64,000 nucleotides of DNA, taken from the NCBI RefSeq assembly GCF_013093415.1, contig NZ_JABFBC010000002.1, positions 434,001 through 498,000 of the forward strand, written 5' to 3'. The position numbers and the translations under genes are program-made. The first letter of the stretch is position 1; each line of letters starts with the position of its first letter. The notes under the pieces were generated by a model. It ran no database searches. It worked only from the letters and a program-made list of their open reading frames with translations, and was not told the DNA's origin. The stretch is from Halovulum dunhuangense (GTDB lineage Bacteria; Pseudomonadota; Alphaproteobacteria; Rhodobacterales; Rhodobacteraceae). Positions 1 to 10,572 of this stretch are shown piece by piece.

Positions 1-1503
1 GCCGAAATTCGCCAGCACGACCAAACGCACCCCTTCAAGCCGCCGCTCCTGCGCCCAGATTTGCGGATGCTCCGCCAGGTGCGGGGTGAACGACCCCTCG
101 ACCAGCACGGGATGGGACTTGCGCAGCGCGATCAGGCGGCGGTGATGGGCCAGCACCGATCCCTCGTCCCGCGCCTGGTCTGCGACGTTGATCTCGGCGT
201 GGTTCGGGTTGACCCCGATCCAGGGCGTGCCGGAAGTGAAGCCCGCATTCTTCCCCGCCGTCCACTGCATCGGCGTGCGCCCGTTGTCCCGCCCGTTCGC
301 GTTCGCCCCGGCGATGAAGGCGGCGGGATCCATGCCGCGCGCCACTTCCAGCGCATGATGGTTCAGCGTCTCGACGTCGCGGAACTGTTCGATGCGGGTG
401 AAGCGGGCATTGGTCATGCCGATCTCGTCGCCCTGATAGACGAAGGGCGTGCCGCGCATCGTGTGCAGCACGGTCGCAAGCGTCTTGGCCGACGCCACCC
501 GGTGCACCCCGTCGCAGCCATGGCGCGAGACGGCGCGCGGCAGGTCGTGGTTACCCCAGAAAAGCGCGTTCCATCCATCCTGGGCCAGCGCCGCCTGCCA
601 GCGGAAGAACACCTCCTTCAACGCCGGCAGATCCATCCGGCGCGGCTTCCACTTGCCCAGCGCGGGATCCCAGAAGCGGGTCACCTGCTCGAACTGGAAG
701 ATCATCGAAAGCTCGCCCCGCGTGCGCCCCGAATAAAGCAGCGCGGTGTCGGTCGTGGCGTTCCAGCTTTCACCCACGCTCAGCACGTCGCGCCCCGCCA
801 GCACCGCGCGGTGCATCTCCTGAAGGTAGTGGTGCAGGAACGGCCCCTCCTCGATCAGGCCGGCATCCACGTCCTTTCCGATCAGGTCGATCACGTCCAT
901 GCGGAAGCCCGCGATCCCACGATCGAGCCACCAGCGCATCATGTCATGTATCGCGGCCCGCAGTTCGGGGTTGCGCCAGTTCAGGTCCGGCTGCTCCTTC
1001 GCGAACAGGTGGAAATAATACTGCCCGCTGCCCGCGTCCCATTCCCAGGCCGGGCCGCCGAAATAGGACTGTCGCGTATCGGGCGGCCCACCGTCGGGGG
1101 CGGGGTCGCGCCAGATGTAGAAGTCGCGCAGCCGATGATCGCGCGCGGATCGGGCGGCCTCGAACCAGGCGTGCCGGTCCGAGGTATGGTTGACCACCAG
1201 GTCCATGACGATCCCGATGTCCCGCTCTCGCGCCGCGGCGATCAGCCGGTCGAGATCGGCAAGCGTACCGAATTCCGGCGCCACGTCGCGGTAGTCCGAG
1301 ATGTCGTAGCCATTGTCGGCCATCGGCGAGCGATAGACCGGCGAGAGCCAGACAAACCCGATCCCCAGCTCCGCCAGGTGATCCAGCCGCGACAGGATGC
1401 CGGGAATGTCGCCGATCCCGTCGCCGTTCGAATCGCAGAAGCTGCGCGGATAGATCTGGTAGCCGGTGGCACGCTGCCACCATGGCGGGGGATCATGGGT
1501 CAT
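1..1503 (-). CDS. alpha-glucosidase, GH13 family (C-terminus cut by window edge)
   Basis: Hydrolyses alpha-glucosidic bonds of short maltose- or isomaltose-type sugars, probably in the cytoplasm. The start ATG at 1503 opens MTHDPPPWWQRATGYQIYPR, the usual start of oligo-1,6-glucosidase-like enzymes. GH13 landmarks follow in order: DLVVNHTSD, then GFRMDVIDLIG with the nucleophile Asp, then SVGESW with the acid/base Glu, then FWGNHDLPR with the third Asp, and PMQWTAGKNAGF. 501 codons lie in the window without a stop, and a further 40 or so residues are expected to the left. Substrate preference cannot be read from this. It is the last gene of a run of minus-strand genes, 62 bp after prpE. Confidence 0.9.
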   Translation of the reverse strand, partial: MTHDPPPWWQRATGYQIYPRSFCDSNGDGIGDIPGILSRLDHLAELGIGFVWLSPVYRSPMADNGYDISDYRDVAPEFGTLADLDRLIAAARERDIGIVMDLVVNHTSDRHAWFEAARSARDHRLRDFYIWRDPAPDGGPPDTRQSYFGGPAWEWDAGSGQYYFHLFAKEQPDLNWRNPELRAAIHDMMRWWLDRGIAGFRMDVIDLIGKDVDAGLIEEGPFLHHYLQEMHRAVLAGRDVLSVGESWNATTDTALLYSGRTRGELSMIFQFEQVTRFWDPALGKWKPRRMDLPALKEVFFRWQAALAQDGWNALFWGNHDLPRAVSRHGCDGVHRVASAKTLATVLHTMRGTPFVYQGDEIGMTNARFTRIEQFRDVETLNHHALEVARGMDPAAFIAGANANGRDNGRTPMQWTAGKNAGFTSGTPWIGVNPNHAEINVADQARDEGSVLAHHRRLIALRKSHPVLVEGSFTPHLAEHPQIWAQERRLEGVRLVVLANFG

Positions 1504-1565
1504 TCTGCGCCTCGAACCGGTTTGCGGGGCCGATGCCAGCACATCGGCCCCGCAGGCTCAACGGC

Positions 1566-3452
1566 TTACCCCCCGTAACCCAGGGGTCGGATCGCCTCGC
1601 GGATCTCGTCCAGGATTGCCGGGTCGTCGATGGTCGCGGGGATCTTGAACGCCTCGCCATCCGCGATCCTGGCCATAGTCGCGCGCAGGATCTTGCCCGA
1701 GCGGGTCTTGGGCAGCCGGTCCACCACCACCGCCAGCTTGAAGGCGGCGACCGGGCCGATCTGGTCCCGCACGCGGGCGACCGCGTCCTTCACAACCTGC
1801 TCGTGCGGCTTGTTGACCCCGGCGGTCAGGCACAGGAAGCCCATCGGCAGCTGCCCCTTCAGATCGTCCTTGACGCCGATCACGGCGCATTCGGCCACTT
1901 CCGGCAGGTCTGCCAGCACCTCTTCCATCGCGCCGGTCGACAGCCGGTGTCCCGCCACGTTGATCACGTCATCGGTGCGGGCCATGATGTAGACATAGCC
2001 CTCCTCGTCGATCAGCCCGGCATCGCCCGTCTCGTAATAGCCGGGAAAGGTGGTGAGATAGGCCTTGCGGAAACGCTCCTCGGCATTCCACAGCCCCGAC
2101 AGCGTGCCGGGCGGCAGCGGCAGCTTCACGGCGATGGCGCCCAGCGTGCCGCGCGGCAACTCGTGCCCGGCCTCGTCCAGCACCCGCACATCCCATCCCG
2201 GCATCGGCACCGACGGAGAGCCTACCTTGATCGGCAACGGCTCCAGCCCCAGGGGGTTGGCGACGATGGGCCAGCCGGTTTCGGTCTGCCACCAGTGGTC
2301 CACAACCGGCACCTTCAGCCGGTTCTGCGCCCAGATCACCGTGTCGGGATCGGCGCGCTCGCCGGCAAGATAGAGCGTGCGCAGGCACGAGATGTCGTAC
2401 TTGCCGATGAACGCGCCTTCGGGATCCACCCGCTTGATCGCGCGGAACGCGGTCGGCGCGGTAAAGAGCGACCGCACGCCATGTTCGGCGATCACCCGCC
2501 AGTAGGTGCCGGCATCTGGCGTGCCCACCGGCTTGCCCTCGAACAGGATCGAGGTGGCGCCCACCAGCAGCGGCGCGTAGCAGATGTAGGAATGGCCCAC
2601 GACCCAGCCCACGTCGGAAGCGGCCCAGAACACCTCGCCGGGGTCGATGCCGTAGATGTTCTTCATGGTCCAGTGCAGCGCCACCGCGTGCCCGGCATTG
2701 GGACGGACCACGCCCTTCGGCTGCCCGGTCGTGCCGGAAGTATAGAGGATATAGAGCGGATCCGCCCCACCCACCGGCACGCAGTCGGCCGGCGTCACGT
2801 CCTTCTGGAATTCCTCCCACTCCACGTCGCGGGGGCCTAGCCGGGCGGCATGCTCGGGGCGCTGGAGGATCACGCAGAAATCGGGATCGTGCACGCTCTG
2901 CTCGATCGCGCTGTCGAGAAGGGGCTTGTATTCCACCACGCGCCCCGGCTCGATCCCGCAGGATCCGGCGATGATCGCCCTGGGCTGGGCATCGTCGATC
3001 CGCACGGCAAGCTCATGCGCGGCAAAGCCGCCGAAGACCACCGAATGCACCGCGCCGATCCGGGCGCAGGCCAGCATCGCGATCACCGCCTCGGGCACCA
3101 TCGGCATGTAGATGATGACGCTGTCGCCCTTTTCCACGCCACGCGCCCGCAGCGCCCCGGCCAGCCGCGCGGTGGCGTCGCGCATCTCGGCATAGGTCAG
3201 CGTCCGCTTCGTGCCCGTGACCGGGCTGTCATGGATGATCGCGGCCTGATCGCCCCGCCCGGCGGCAACATGCCGGTCGAGCGCGTTATGGCAGGTGTTC
3301 ATCTCGCCATCGGCGAACCAGCGATAGATGGGCGGGTTGGCGTCATCCAGCGCCCGCGTCGGAAATCGGTCCCAGTCCAGTGCGCGGGCCGCCTCTGTCC
3401 ACCAGCCTTCCGGGTCGGCCTGCCAGGCCGCATAGGTCTCTGCGTAACCCAT
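1566..3452 (-). CDS. prpE: propionyl-CoA synthetase
   Basis: Cytoplasmic AMP-forming enzyme that activates propionate (and more weakly acetate) to propionyl-CoA. At 628 aa it has the normal length. It carries the adenylate-forming signature TSGTTGQPKG near residue 240, WWQTETGWPI, and the C-terminal RSGKILR loop, whose Lys (about residue 587) is the site acetylated in this family. I chose the ATG at 3452 because AGGAGGA lies 5 nt upstream; a TTG one codon earlier is possible. It shares its strand with maeB, mutase and carboxylase genes further right, which supports propionate rather than acetate as substrate. Confidence 0.93.
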   Translation of the reverse strand: MGYAETYAAWQADPEGWWTEAARALDWDRFPTRALDDANPPIYRWFADGEMNTCHNALDRHVAAGRGDQAAIIHDSPVTGTKRTLTYAEMRDATARLAGALRARGVEKGDSVIIYMPMVPEAVIAMLACARIGAVHSVVFGGFAAHELAVRIDDAQPRAIIAGSCGIEPGRVVEYKPLLDSAIEQSVHDPDFCVILQRPEHAARLGPRDVEWEEFQKDVTPADCVPVGGADPLYILYTSGTTGQPKGVVRPNAGHAVALHWTMKNIYGIDPGEVFWAASDVGWVVGHSYICYAPLLVGATSILFEGKPVGTPDAGTYWRVIAEHGVRSLFTAPTAFRAIKRVDPEGAFIGKYDISCLRTLYLAGERADPDTVIWAQNRLKVPVVDHWWQTETGWPIVANPLGLEPLPIKVGSPSVPMPGWDVRVLDEAGHELPRGTLGAIAVKLPLPPGTLSGLWNAEERFRKAYLTTFPGYYETGDAGLIDEEGYVYIMARTDDVINVAGHRLSTGAMEEVLADLPEVAECAVIGVKDDLKGQLPMGFLCLTAGVNKPHEQVVKDAVARVRDQIGPVAAFKLAVVVDRLPKTRSGKILRATMARIADGEAFKIPATIDDPAILDEIREAIRPLGYGG

Positions 3453-3535
3453 CAATTCCTCCTGTTGTGCGCATCCCCGGCCCGGGTGCCGCTCTTGCGG
3501 CGGCTTGCCTCGGGCAAGGGGGTCATGTCATCCGT

Positions 3536-4342
3536 TCAGGCCGGCCTGTCCTTCAGCCCGTCCCAGTACGATTTCACCCATTTCACCGGGAAGAACCCCG
3601 CCTGTTCCAGCGGCCCCCAGCGCCGGAACGGCGGGCCTGCCAGGTCCTCGGGATCGGGCTTGCCGTGAAAGGCCACGATGAAGGCGTCCTTCGGCCGGGG
3701 TACGGGCAGCACCACGCTCAGCGGGAAATGCCAGGCAAGGCTTTTCTTGAAGCTGAGCACCCAGCCTTCGGGCCAGTCCCGCCGGTCGATCGCATGCCGG
3801 TGGATGAAGTTCTGGTCGTTCCAGTCGTTCAGCAACTCCTGCCGCCCCGCACCGCGGAACTTCTCGAAAATGTGGTCCTGCTCGCCCGCGATGAAGCCCA
3901 CCACGGAAGAGTTGGACATCCGCATTTCCCGCCGGGATTTCCGGAACCACCGATCCAGCAGGTCGGGCCAGTCGCGGATGATGTGAAGCCCGCCCTTCTC
4001 GCGCACCCTTGCCACCATGGGGGCAAGGTCGCGCAGGATCACCACGTCGACATCGACCATCATCACCACGGTGCCGGGCGCGAACAGCCCGGTCTTGAAC
4101 ACCGACAGCTTCGGCCACATGCCGCGGTGCCAGAATTCCCGCGGCAGGGCGAATTCCGGGATCGGCAGCGCCTCTATGCCGTCGTCCAGCCCGGTGGCGT
4201 CATCGGTCAGGCAGACGAAGCGGAACGGGACCGACATCTCGCGCATCAACGCCCGGTACAGGATGTTGGTATAGAGCGCGGGATAGCCCGCGCCCCATTT
4301 CAGGCAGACGAAAACCGGAAGCTGCGGGTTTCCTGTCGTCAA
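3536..4342 (-). CDS. glycosyltransferase-like protein with DVD motif
   Basis: A 268-aa protein resembling small bacterial nucleotide-sugar glycosyltransferases. The N-terminal part begins a Rossmann-like region (LPVFVCLKWGAGYPALYTNI). It is followed by MMVDVDVVI, a DxD-type motif expected to bind metal and nucleotide sugar, and by a conserved-looking segment (SNSSVVGFIAGE). There is no signal peptide or membrane segment, so it is probably cytoplasmic. The TTG start at 4342 lies 7 bp after the maeB stop with GGTGAG upstream, so it is probably translated from the maeB transcript. The acceptor is unknown and a link to malate metabolism is not obvious. Confidence 0.6.
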   Translation of the reverse strand: MTTGNPQLPVFVCLKWGAGYPALYTNILYRALMREMSVPFRFVCLTDDATGLDDGIEALPIPEFALPREFWHRGMWPKLSVFKTGLFAPGTVVMMVDVDVVILRDLAPMVARVREKGGLHIIRDWPDLLDRWFRKSRREMRMSNSSVVGFIAGEQDHIFEKFRGAGRQELLNDWNDQNFIHRHAIDRRDWPEGWVLSFKKSLAWHFPLSVVLPVPRPKDAFIVAFHGKPDPEDLAGPPFRRWGPLEQAGFFPVKWVKSYWDGLKDRPA

Positions 4343-4349
4343 CGCGGCC

Positions 4350-6629
4350 TCACCCGTATTGCGCGACCGGCGTACCCGCCAGCGCCGCGATGTTGAGAAG
4401 CCCGCGCGCCGTGATCGAGGGCGTCACGATATGGGCGCGGTTGCCCATGCCCATCAGGATCGGCCCGACCTCCAGCCCGTTCGCCGCCACCTTCAGGATG
4501 TTGCGCGCGGCCGAGGCCGCATCGGTGTTGGCGAACACCAGCACGTTGGCCGCCCCCTGCAGCCGCGAATGCGGGAATATCCGCGCGCGCAACTCGGGAT
4601 CGAGCGCGCTGTCGGAATGCATCTCGCCCTCGTAGATGAAGTTGCGCGGCTCGGCATCGAGGATGGCCAGCGCATCGCGCATCCGCCGCGCGCCCTCGGT
4701 GTCGAGGTTGCCGAACTGCGAATGGGAACACAGCGCGATCTTCGGCTCCAGCCCGAAGCGGCGTACATGGCGCGCCGCACCGATCGCAACCTCGGCCAGC
4801 TGCTCGGCCGTGGGCGTGGAATGGACCTGCGTGTCGGCGATGAAGAGCGGGCCCTTTTCAAGGATCATCAGCGACAGCGCCCCCACCGGGTGAAGCCCGC
4901 CGGTGCCCAGCACCTCGTTGACGTATTTCAGGTGCCACAGATACTGGCCGAAGGTGCCGCAGATCAGACTGTCCGCCTCGTTGCGGTGGACCATCACCGC
5001 GCCGATCGCGGTGGTGTTGGTGCGGATGATCGCGCGGGCAAGATCGGGGGTGACGCCGCGCCGCTCCATGATCTGGTGATAGGTTTCCCAGTAGTCGCGG
5101 TAGCGCGGATCGCTTTCGGGGTTCACCAGCTCGAAATCCTTGCCCGGCCGGATCGGCAGGCCGGTGCGCTCCAGCCGCGTCTCGACCACCTCGGGGCGGC
5201 CGATCAGGATGGGCATGTCGCGGGTTTCCTCGCGCATGGCGAAGGCGGCGCGCAGCACCCGCTCGTCCTCGCCCTCGGCAAAGACGATGCGCCGTTCCAC
5301 GTTGCGCGCCGCCTCGAACACCCGCCGCATCAGGAAGGCGGACCGGAAGACCGAGCTGTCCAGATCGCGGCGATAGGCCTCGATATCCGCCAGCGGCCGG
5401 GTCGCGACACCCGATGTCATCGCGGCCTCGGCCACCGCCGAGGCGACGATCGCCAGAAGCCGCGGATCGAAGGGCTTGGGGATCAGGTAGTCCGCCCCGA
5501 ACACCATCTTCTCGCCCTGGTAGGCCGCCGCCGCCTCGGCCGAGGAGGAGGCGCGCGCAAGCGCGGCGATCCCCTCGACGCAGGCGACCTTCATGTCCTC
5601 GTTGATCTCCGTCGCGCCGACATCCAGCGCGCCCCGGAAGATGAACGGAAAGCACAGCACGTTGTTGACCTGGTTCGGATAGTCCGACCGGCCCGTGGCG
5701 ATGATCGCGTCGGGCGCCACCGCGCGCGCCTCGTCGGGCATGATCTCGGGCGTGGGGTTCGCAAGCGCGAAGATGATCGGCTGGCGGCTCATCTTGCCCA
5801 CCATCTCAGGCGTCAGCACCCGGGGACCGGACAGACCCAGGAACAGGTCCGCGCCCTCGATCGCCTCGTCCAGCGTGCGCAGGTCGGTGACTTGGGCAAA
5901 GGCCGCCTTCTGCGGGGTCATGTCCTCGTTGCGGCCCTCGTGGACAAGGCCCGCGATGTCGCAGAGCCAGATGTTCTCGCGCTTCGCCCCCAGCGTCAGC
6001 AGCATGTTCAGACAGGCGATGCCCGCAGCCCCGCCCCCGGTGGAAACGATCTTGATGTCCTCGATCTTCTTGCCGGCCACCAGCAGCGCGTTGGTCGCGG
6101 CCGCGCCCACCACGATGGCGGTGCCGTGCTGGTCGTCGTGAAAGACGGGAATGTTCATCTTCCGGCGGCACAACTCCTCGACCACGAAGCAGTCGGGCGC
6201 CTTGATGTCCTCCAGGTTGATCGCCCCGAAGGTGGGTTCCAGGCTTGCCACGATGTCGGCCAGCTTCTCGGGGTCGCTCTCGTTCACCTCGATATCGAAA
6301 CAGTCGATATTGGCGAACTTCTTGAAAAGGACCGCCTTGCCCTCCATCACGGGCTTCGAGGCGAGCGCACCGATATTGCCCAGGCCCAGCACCGCGGTCC
6401 CGTTCGAGACGACCGCCACCAGGTTGCCCCTCGAGGTGTAGTCGCGCGCGGTGTCGGGGTTCTCGCGGATCTCGATGCAGGCCTCGGCCACGCCCGGCGA
6501 ATAGGCACGCGCCAGGTCGCGGCCATTGGCCAGCGGCTTGGTCGCGCGCACCTCAAGCTTGCCGGGCCGCGGCAGGCGGTGGTAGTCCAGCGCGGCCTGA
6601 ACGGTGGGATCGGTCTTGCGGTCAGTCAT
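4350..6629 (-). CDS. maeB: NADP-dependent malic enzyme with phosphotransacetylase-like domain
   Basis: Oxidatively decarboxylates malate to pyruvate. The 759-aa protein has the long MaeB layout. Residues of about 1-430 form the malic enzyme part ([40 protein letters not shown], and the nucleotide site [16 protein letters not shown]). The rest is a phosphate acetyltransferase-like domain, which in this family is regulatory and binds acetyl-CoA. The ATG at 6629 was chosen for [18 protein letters not shown] and an upstream GAGGA. Beside the methylmalonyl-CoA pathway, it would turn C4 acids made from propionate into pyruvate and NADPH. An 8-bp inverted repeat lies about 60 bp upstream. Confidence 0.93.
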   Translation of the reverse strand: MTDRKTDPTVQAALDYHRLPRPGKLEVRATKPLANGRDLARAYSPGVAEACIEIRENPDTARDYTSRGNLVAVVSNGTAVLGLGNIGALASKPVMEGKAVLFKKFANIDCFDIEVNESDPEKLADIVASLEPTFGAINLEDIKAPDCFVVEELCRRKMNIPVFHDDQHGTAIVVGAAATNALLVAGKKIEDIKIVSTGGGAAGIACLNMLLTLGAKRENIWLCDIAGLVHEGRNEDMTPQKAAFAQVTDLRTLDEAIEGADLFLGLSGPRVLTPEMVGKMSRQPIIFALANPTPEIMPDEARAVAPDAIIATGRSDYPNQVNNVLCFPFIFRGALDVGATEINEDMKVACVEGIAALARASSSAEAAAAYQGEKMVFGADYLIPKPFDPRLLAIVASAVAEAAMTSGVATRPLADIEAYRRDLDSSVFRSAFLMRRVFEAARNVERRIVFAEGEDERVLRAAFAMREETRDMPILIGRPEVVETRLERTGLPIRPGKDFELVNPESDPRYRDYWETYHQIMERRGVTPDLARAIIRTNTTAIGAVMVHRNEADSLICGTFGQYLWHLKYVNEVLGTGGLHPVGALSLMILEKGPLFIADTQVHSTPTAEQLAEVAIGAARHVRRFGLEPKIALCSHSQFGNLDTEGARRMRDALAILDAEPRNFIYEGEMHSDSALDPELRARIFPHSRLQGAANVLVFANTDAASAARNILKVAANGLEVGPILMGMGNRAHIVTPSITARGLLNIAALAGTPVAQYG

Positions 6630-6688
6630 GGCGTGTCCTCGGCTCCCCTTCCGCAGCACGGCCTGCGGCGCGCACGGCGGCTCCTTCT

Positions 6689-6712
6689 GATTGGTTCAGC
6701 CCTAAACCAATC
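6689..6712. promoter_or_regulatory. inverted repeat upstream of maeB, candidate operator
   Basis: GATTGGTT and AACCAATC form a perfect 8-bp dyad separated by 8 nt (6697-6704), 60 bp upstream of the maeB start. The ATTGGT/ACCAAT half sites resemble those of GntR-type regulators such as PdhR, although the spacing here is wider. It could bind a dimeric regulator or form a weak hairpin; the sequence does not decide. Confidence 0.35.
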
Positions 6713-6794
6713 GGAAATCCACCGCGAGAGCCATTCGCGTTGAAGCAGTTTTCGGCGGTATCGCGGTAAATCGTCCGGCCGGCAGCCCCGCTCA

Positions 6795-8939
6795 TCAGCC
6801 CCGCGCCCCCTGCGCCCGGATCATGTCGAGGATCTCGCGCGCGGCCTGCGGGATGTTGGTGCCGGGCCCGAAAATGGCCTTCACGCCCGCATCCCTCAGA
6901 AAGCCGTAATCCTGCTGCGGAATGACGCCCCCGCAGATCACCAGGATATCGCCCGCGCCCTGCGCCTTCAGCGCCTCGATCAGCTTGGGCGCCAGCGTCT
7001 TGTGCCCCGCCGCCTGGCTCGAGATGCCCACCACATGCACGTCGTTGTCGATGGCGTCCTGCGCCGCCTCCTCGGGGGTCTGGAACAGCGGCCCCACATC
7101 CACGTCGAAGCCGATATCGGCAAAGGCGGTTGCGATCACCTTGGCGCCCCGGTCATGGCCGTCCTGGCCCATCTTGACGACCAGCATCCGCGGCCGCCGC
7201 CCGGTTTCCTCGGCAAAGGTCTCGACGTCCTTCTGGATGCGGGCAAAGCCCTCGTCCCCCTCGTAGGCAGCGCCATAGACGCCCGCGAGCGTCTTCACCT
7301 CGGCCCGGTGCCGGCCGAACGCCTTTTCCATCGCCATCGAGATCTCTCCCACACTGGCGCGCGCCCGCGCCGCCTCCACCGCCAGTTCCAGCAGGTTGCC
7401 CCCGCCCGAGCGGGCGGCCTGCTCAAGCGCCGCAAGGGCGCCGTCGCAGGCCGCCTGGTCGCGGGTGGCACGGATCCGCTCCAGCCGCGCGACCTGGCCC
7501 TCGCGCACCTTGTCGTTGTCGATGTCCAGCACGTCGATCGGCTGCTCCTCGTCCAGCCGGAAGCGGTTCACGCCGACGATCACCTCCTCGCCGCGGTCGA
7601 TGGCGGCCTGCCGCCGGGCCGCCGCCTCCTCGATCCGAAGCTTGGGCATGCCGCTTGCGACGGCCTTGGTCATGCCGCCCAGCGCCTCCACCTCCTCGAT
7701 CAGCTTCCAGGCCTCGGCAGCCAGCTGGTCGGTCAGCGCCTCGACATAGTAGCTGCCCGCCAGCGGATCGACGACCTTTGTCACCCCGGTCTCGTTCTGC
7801 AGGATCAGCTGGGTGTTGCGCGCGATCCGGGCCGAGAATTCCGTCGGCAGGCCGATCGCCTCGTCGAAGCTGTTGGTGTGCAACGACTGGGTGCCGCCCA
7901 GCACGGCGCTCATCGCCTCGTAGGCGGTGCGCACGATGTTGTTGTAGGGGTCCTGCTCGGCGAGGCTGACGCCGCTGGTCTGGCAATGGGTGCGCAGCAT
8001 CAGGCTCTGCGGCTTCTTCGGCTGAAACTCCGACATGATCCGGTGCCACAGGAGCCGCGCCGCGCGCAGCTTGGCCGCCTCCATGAAGAAGTTCATGCCG
8101 ATCGCGAAGAAGAACGACAGCCGCCCGGCGAAGGCGTCCACGTCCATGCCCCGCGCGATGGCGGCCCGGACGTATTCCCGCCCGTCGGCCAGCGTGTAGG
8201 CCAGCTCCTGCACCAGCGTCGCCCCAGCCTCCTGCATGTGGTAGCCCGAGATCGAGATCGAGTTGAAACGCGGCATGTTCCCGGCCGTGTAGGCGATGAT
8301 GTCCGACACGATCCGCATCGAGGGCTCGGGCGGGTAGATATAGGTGTTGCGGACCATGAACTCCTTGAGGATGTCGTTCTGGATCGTCCCCGACAGCTGG
8401 TCGCGCGCGACGCCCTGCTCCTCGCCGGCGACGATGAAGCTGGCCAGCACCGGGATCACCGCGCCATTCATGGTCATCGACACCGACACCTGGTCGAGCG
8501 GGATGCCGTCGAAGAGGATCTTCATGTCCTCGACCGAGTCGATGGCGACCCCCGCCTTTCCCACATCGCCCACCACCCGCGGATGGTCGCTGTCATAGCC
8601 GCGATGGGTGGCCAGGTCGAAGGCGACGCTGACGCCCTGCTGCCCGGCGGCCAGCGCCTTGCGGTAGAAGGCGTTGCTTTCCTCGGCGGTGGAAAAGCCC
8701 GCATATTGCCGGATCGTCCAGGGTCGGCCCGCATACATGGTCGCCCGCGGACCGCGGGTGAAGGGCGCAAGCCCCGGCAGGCTGCCCAGGTGCGACACGC
8801 CCGAAAGATCGGCCTCGGTATAGAGCGGCTTGACCGCGATCCCCTCGGGCGTGGCCCAGGTCAGGCTTTCGGGATCGCGCTTCAACTCCCTCTCGGCAAG
8901 CCGGCGCCAGGCGGCGAGATCGGGATCGGACTTATCCAT
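6795..8939 (-). CDS. scpA: methylmalonyl-CoA mutase
   Basis: Adenosylcobalamin-dependent cytoplasmic enzyme interconverting (R)-methylmalonyl-CoA and succinyl-CoA, the last step of propionyl-CoA assimilation. At 714 aa it matches the single-chain catalytic subunit. The N-terminal barrel contains [20 protein letters not shown] and the [18 protein letters not shown] segment. The B12 domain begins near 589 with [18 protein letters not shown], where His (about 595) would be the lower cobalt ligand, followed by [12 protein letters not shown]. The ATG at 8939 overlaps the end of the preceding membrane-protein gene by 8 bp, so the two are probably translationally coupled. No epimerase gene is visible in the window. 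Confidence 0.95.
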   Translation of the reverse strand: MDKSDPDLAAWRRLAERELKRDPESLTWATPEGIAVKPLYTEADLSGVSHLGSLPGLAPFTRGPRATMYAGRPWTIRQYAGFSTAEESNAFYRKALAAGQQGVSVAFDLATHRGYDSDHPRVVGDVGKAGVAIDSVEDMKILFDGIPLDQVSVSMTMNGAVIPVLASFIVAGEEQGVARDQLSGTIQNDILKEFMVRNTYIYPPEPSMRIVSDIIAYTAGNMPRFNSISISGYHMQEAGATLVQELAYTLADGREYVRAAIARGMDVDAFAGRLSFFFAIGMNFFMEAAKLRAARLLWHRIMSEFQPKKPQSLMLRTHCQTSGVSLAEQDPYNNIVRTAYEAMSAVLGGTQSLHTNSFDEAIGLPTEFSARIARNTQLILQNETGVTKVVDPLAGSYYVEALTDQLAAEAWKLIEEVEALGGMTKAVASGMPKLRIEEAAARRQAAIDRGEEVIVGVNRFRLDEEQPIDVLDIDNDKVREGQVARLERIRATRDQAACDGALAALEQAARSGGGNLLELAVEAARARASVGEISMAMEKAFGRHRAEVKTLAGVYGAAYEGDEGFARIQKDVETFAEETGRRPRMLVVKMGQDGHDRGAKVIATAFADIGFDVDVGPLFQTPEEAAQDAIDNDVHVVGISSQAAGHKTLAPKLIEALKAQGAGDILVICGGVIPQQDYGFLRDAGVKAIFGPGTNIPQAAREILDMIRAQGARG

Positions 8940-10494
8940 CGACGGACTCCTCGGGATCGAAGAAACGGAATGTGGCGCCAGCGGGCAAGCCGGCGGCAAA
9001 GGATCGAAGCTCTGCCCGCAGGCGGGGGGCATCAGCCGGATCGGTTGCGTAGAAAGTGACCGCGCGGCCACTGACATGGCCCGGTGGGATATCCTCGTCC
9101 AGAACCAGCGCACCCAGCGCCGGCCAGCCGGCCGGCAGGGCGGGGGAAAGGAACTCTGCATAGACCATGGCGACGGTGACGCCGCGCGCCTCGGCCAGCG
9201 GTCCGGCCCAGCCGGGCGCGGCACCCGTGCGCCGCGCGGCCAGCGCCTCGGCCGAGGCAAGCCCCCACAGGTCCAGCACCGGAACGCCACCCGAATAGCC
9301 GACATAACCTATGTCGTTCACCGCGACAGCGCCCCCGGCGTGATCGCGGGCAAAGCGCGCCATCTGCGCCTGTTGCAGGTGGATCGCCGCGGGCGACCAC
9401 TGCCCGCGAGAAGCAAGCCCACCAGAATAGAAAACCGTCAGCGCCACGAGCGGAACGAAGGCAAGGACCGGGCCGAGCCGCGAAGCCGACAGGATCGGCG
9501 CCGCGGCAGCGACCAGCGCGCCCAGCGTGAAGACCATGGCGTAATGCTCATAGCGGTCGGCCAGCCCGAATTTCCCGAACAGTAGATGCGCCACACCGAC
9601 CGCCGCCCCTGCCAGCGCCAGCAGCCGCAACTCCGATCGCCGCAGCGCCAGCACGCCGCAGAGGACCGTCGCCAGAAACAGCATCTGCCCCGGCAGTGCG
9701 GACAGCTTTTCAACCAGATCGGCCCAAGGCCCTGCGCCGCTCAGCTTTGCCAGCACCGAGTTCGGCAGCGGCGCCAGCCCGTTCGACATCAGGAAAGCCG
9801 AAAACGCCAGCACCGGCAGCACCGCCATCGCGCCCAGCATCACGCCGGCGCCGAACCGGCCGCGCAGCGCCAGCACCCCACAGGCGGCCAGCGACGGCGC
9901 AAGCCCCTCGTAGCGCAGAAGCGGGCCCAGAAGGATGCCCGCCACAAGAAGCACGCCGATCCGCCCGCCGCGCAGGAAATCCACCAGCCCCACCAGGACC
10001 GCCAGCGTCACCGCCCCGTGCAGCGCATGCTCCATCCCGGCAAAGCCCGCCCCCGGCACGTTGACCGCCAGCGGCCCGACCAGCGTCAGGTAGATGCCCA
10101 GCCGTCGCGCCTGAGCCGTGCCGTGGAACGCCCGCGCCACCAGCAGCCCCCACAGCCAGCCCGCGGCCAGCACCGCACCCAGGTTCCAGGCCAGCGGCAT
10201 CCAGACATGCAGGCCGGTGCCCGCGAAGGGCACCAGCAGGAACGGATACAGGATCGAGGAGGCGGCCGAGGTGATCTCGCCCGCATTGATGCCGTAGCCG
10301 CCCGACGCGATCTCGCGGGCGATGGTCAGGTGGATGTAGACGTCGTCCAGCGGATAGTCGAACCGGCCCGCGCGCAGCACGCCCAGGAACTGGAACGCGG
10401 CAAAGACGCCAAGCGCCGCGACCGCGCCCAGCAAAGGCAGCCGCGCTTCGGCCAGACGCCCGCGCATCTGTGTCGCCTGTGCTACATCTGCCAT
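8932..10494 (-). CDS. polytopic membrane protein, GT-C glycosyltransferase-like
   Basis: A 520-aa protein dominated by hydrophobic segments, with roughly ten predicted by eye. After the first membrane segment comes [18 protein letters not shown]-type sequence ([20 protein letters not shown]). An acidic pair in the first outer loop is typical of GT-C lipid-linked sugar transferases (GT39/ArnT-like), so a role in glycosylating an envelope component is possible. The C-terminal 130 residues are more soluble. The start is placed at ATG 10494 (MADVAQATQ); ATG at MRGRL further in is an alternative. It overlaps the mutase gene by 8 bp, which is odd because it has no evident role in propionate metabolism. 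Confidence 0.55.
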   Translation of the reverse strand: MADVAQATQMRGRLAEARLPLLGAVAALGVFAAFQFLGVLRAGRFDYPLDDVYIHLTIAREIASGGYGINAGEITSAASSILYPFLLVPFAGTGLHVWMPLAWNLGAVLAAGWLWGLLVARAFHGTAQARRLGIYLTLVGPLAVNVPGAGFAGMEHALHGAVTLAVLVGLVDFLRGGRIGVLLVAGILLGPLLRYEGLAPSLAACGVLALRGRFGAGVMLGAMAVLPVLAFSAFLMSNGLAPLPNSVLAKLSGAGPWADLVEKLSALPGQMLFLATVLCGVLALRRSELRLLALAGAAVGVAHLLFGKFGLADRYEHYAMVFTLGALVAAAAPILSASRLGPVLAFVPLVALTVFYSGGLASRGQWSPAAIHLQQAQMARFARDHAGGAVAVNDIGYVGYSGGVPVLDLWGLASAEALAARRTGAAPGWAGPLAEARGVTVAMVYAEFLSPALPAGWPALGALVLDEDIPPGHVSGRAVTFYATDPADAPRLRAELRSFAAGLPAGATFRFFDPEESVDG

Positions 10495-10518
10495 GACATC
10501 GCCGTGTATCGCTGCGGG

Positions 10519-10531
10519 GCAAACTCGCAAA
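10519..10531 (-). promoter_or_regulatory. paired TTTGC half-sites upstream of the mutase operon (weak)
   Basis: On the minus strand, two TTTGC half-sites 8 bp apart lie just upstream of the membrane protein-mutase gene pair. They resemble the half-sites repeated between pccB and pccR, so this may be a second, degenerate regulator site. The period and flanks differ, and five-base motifs occur often by chance. Confidence 0.25.
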
Positions 10532-10572
10532 CGAGTCGGGGGCACCTATCTGCAATACAGGAGGATCCGCCG

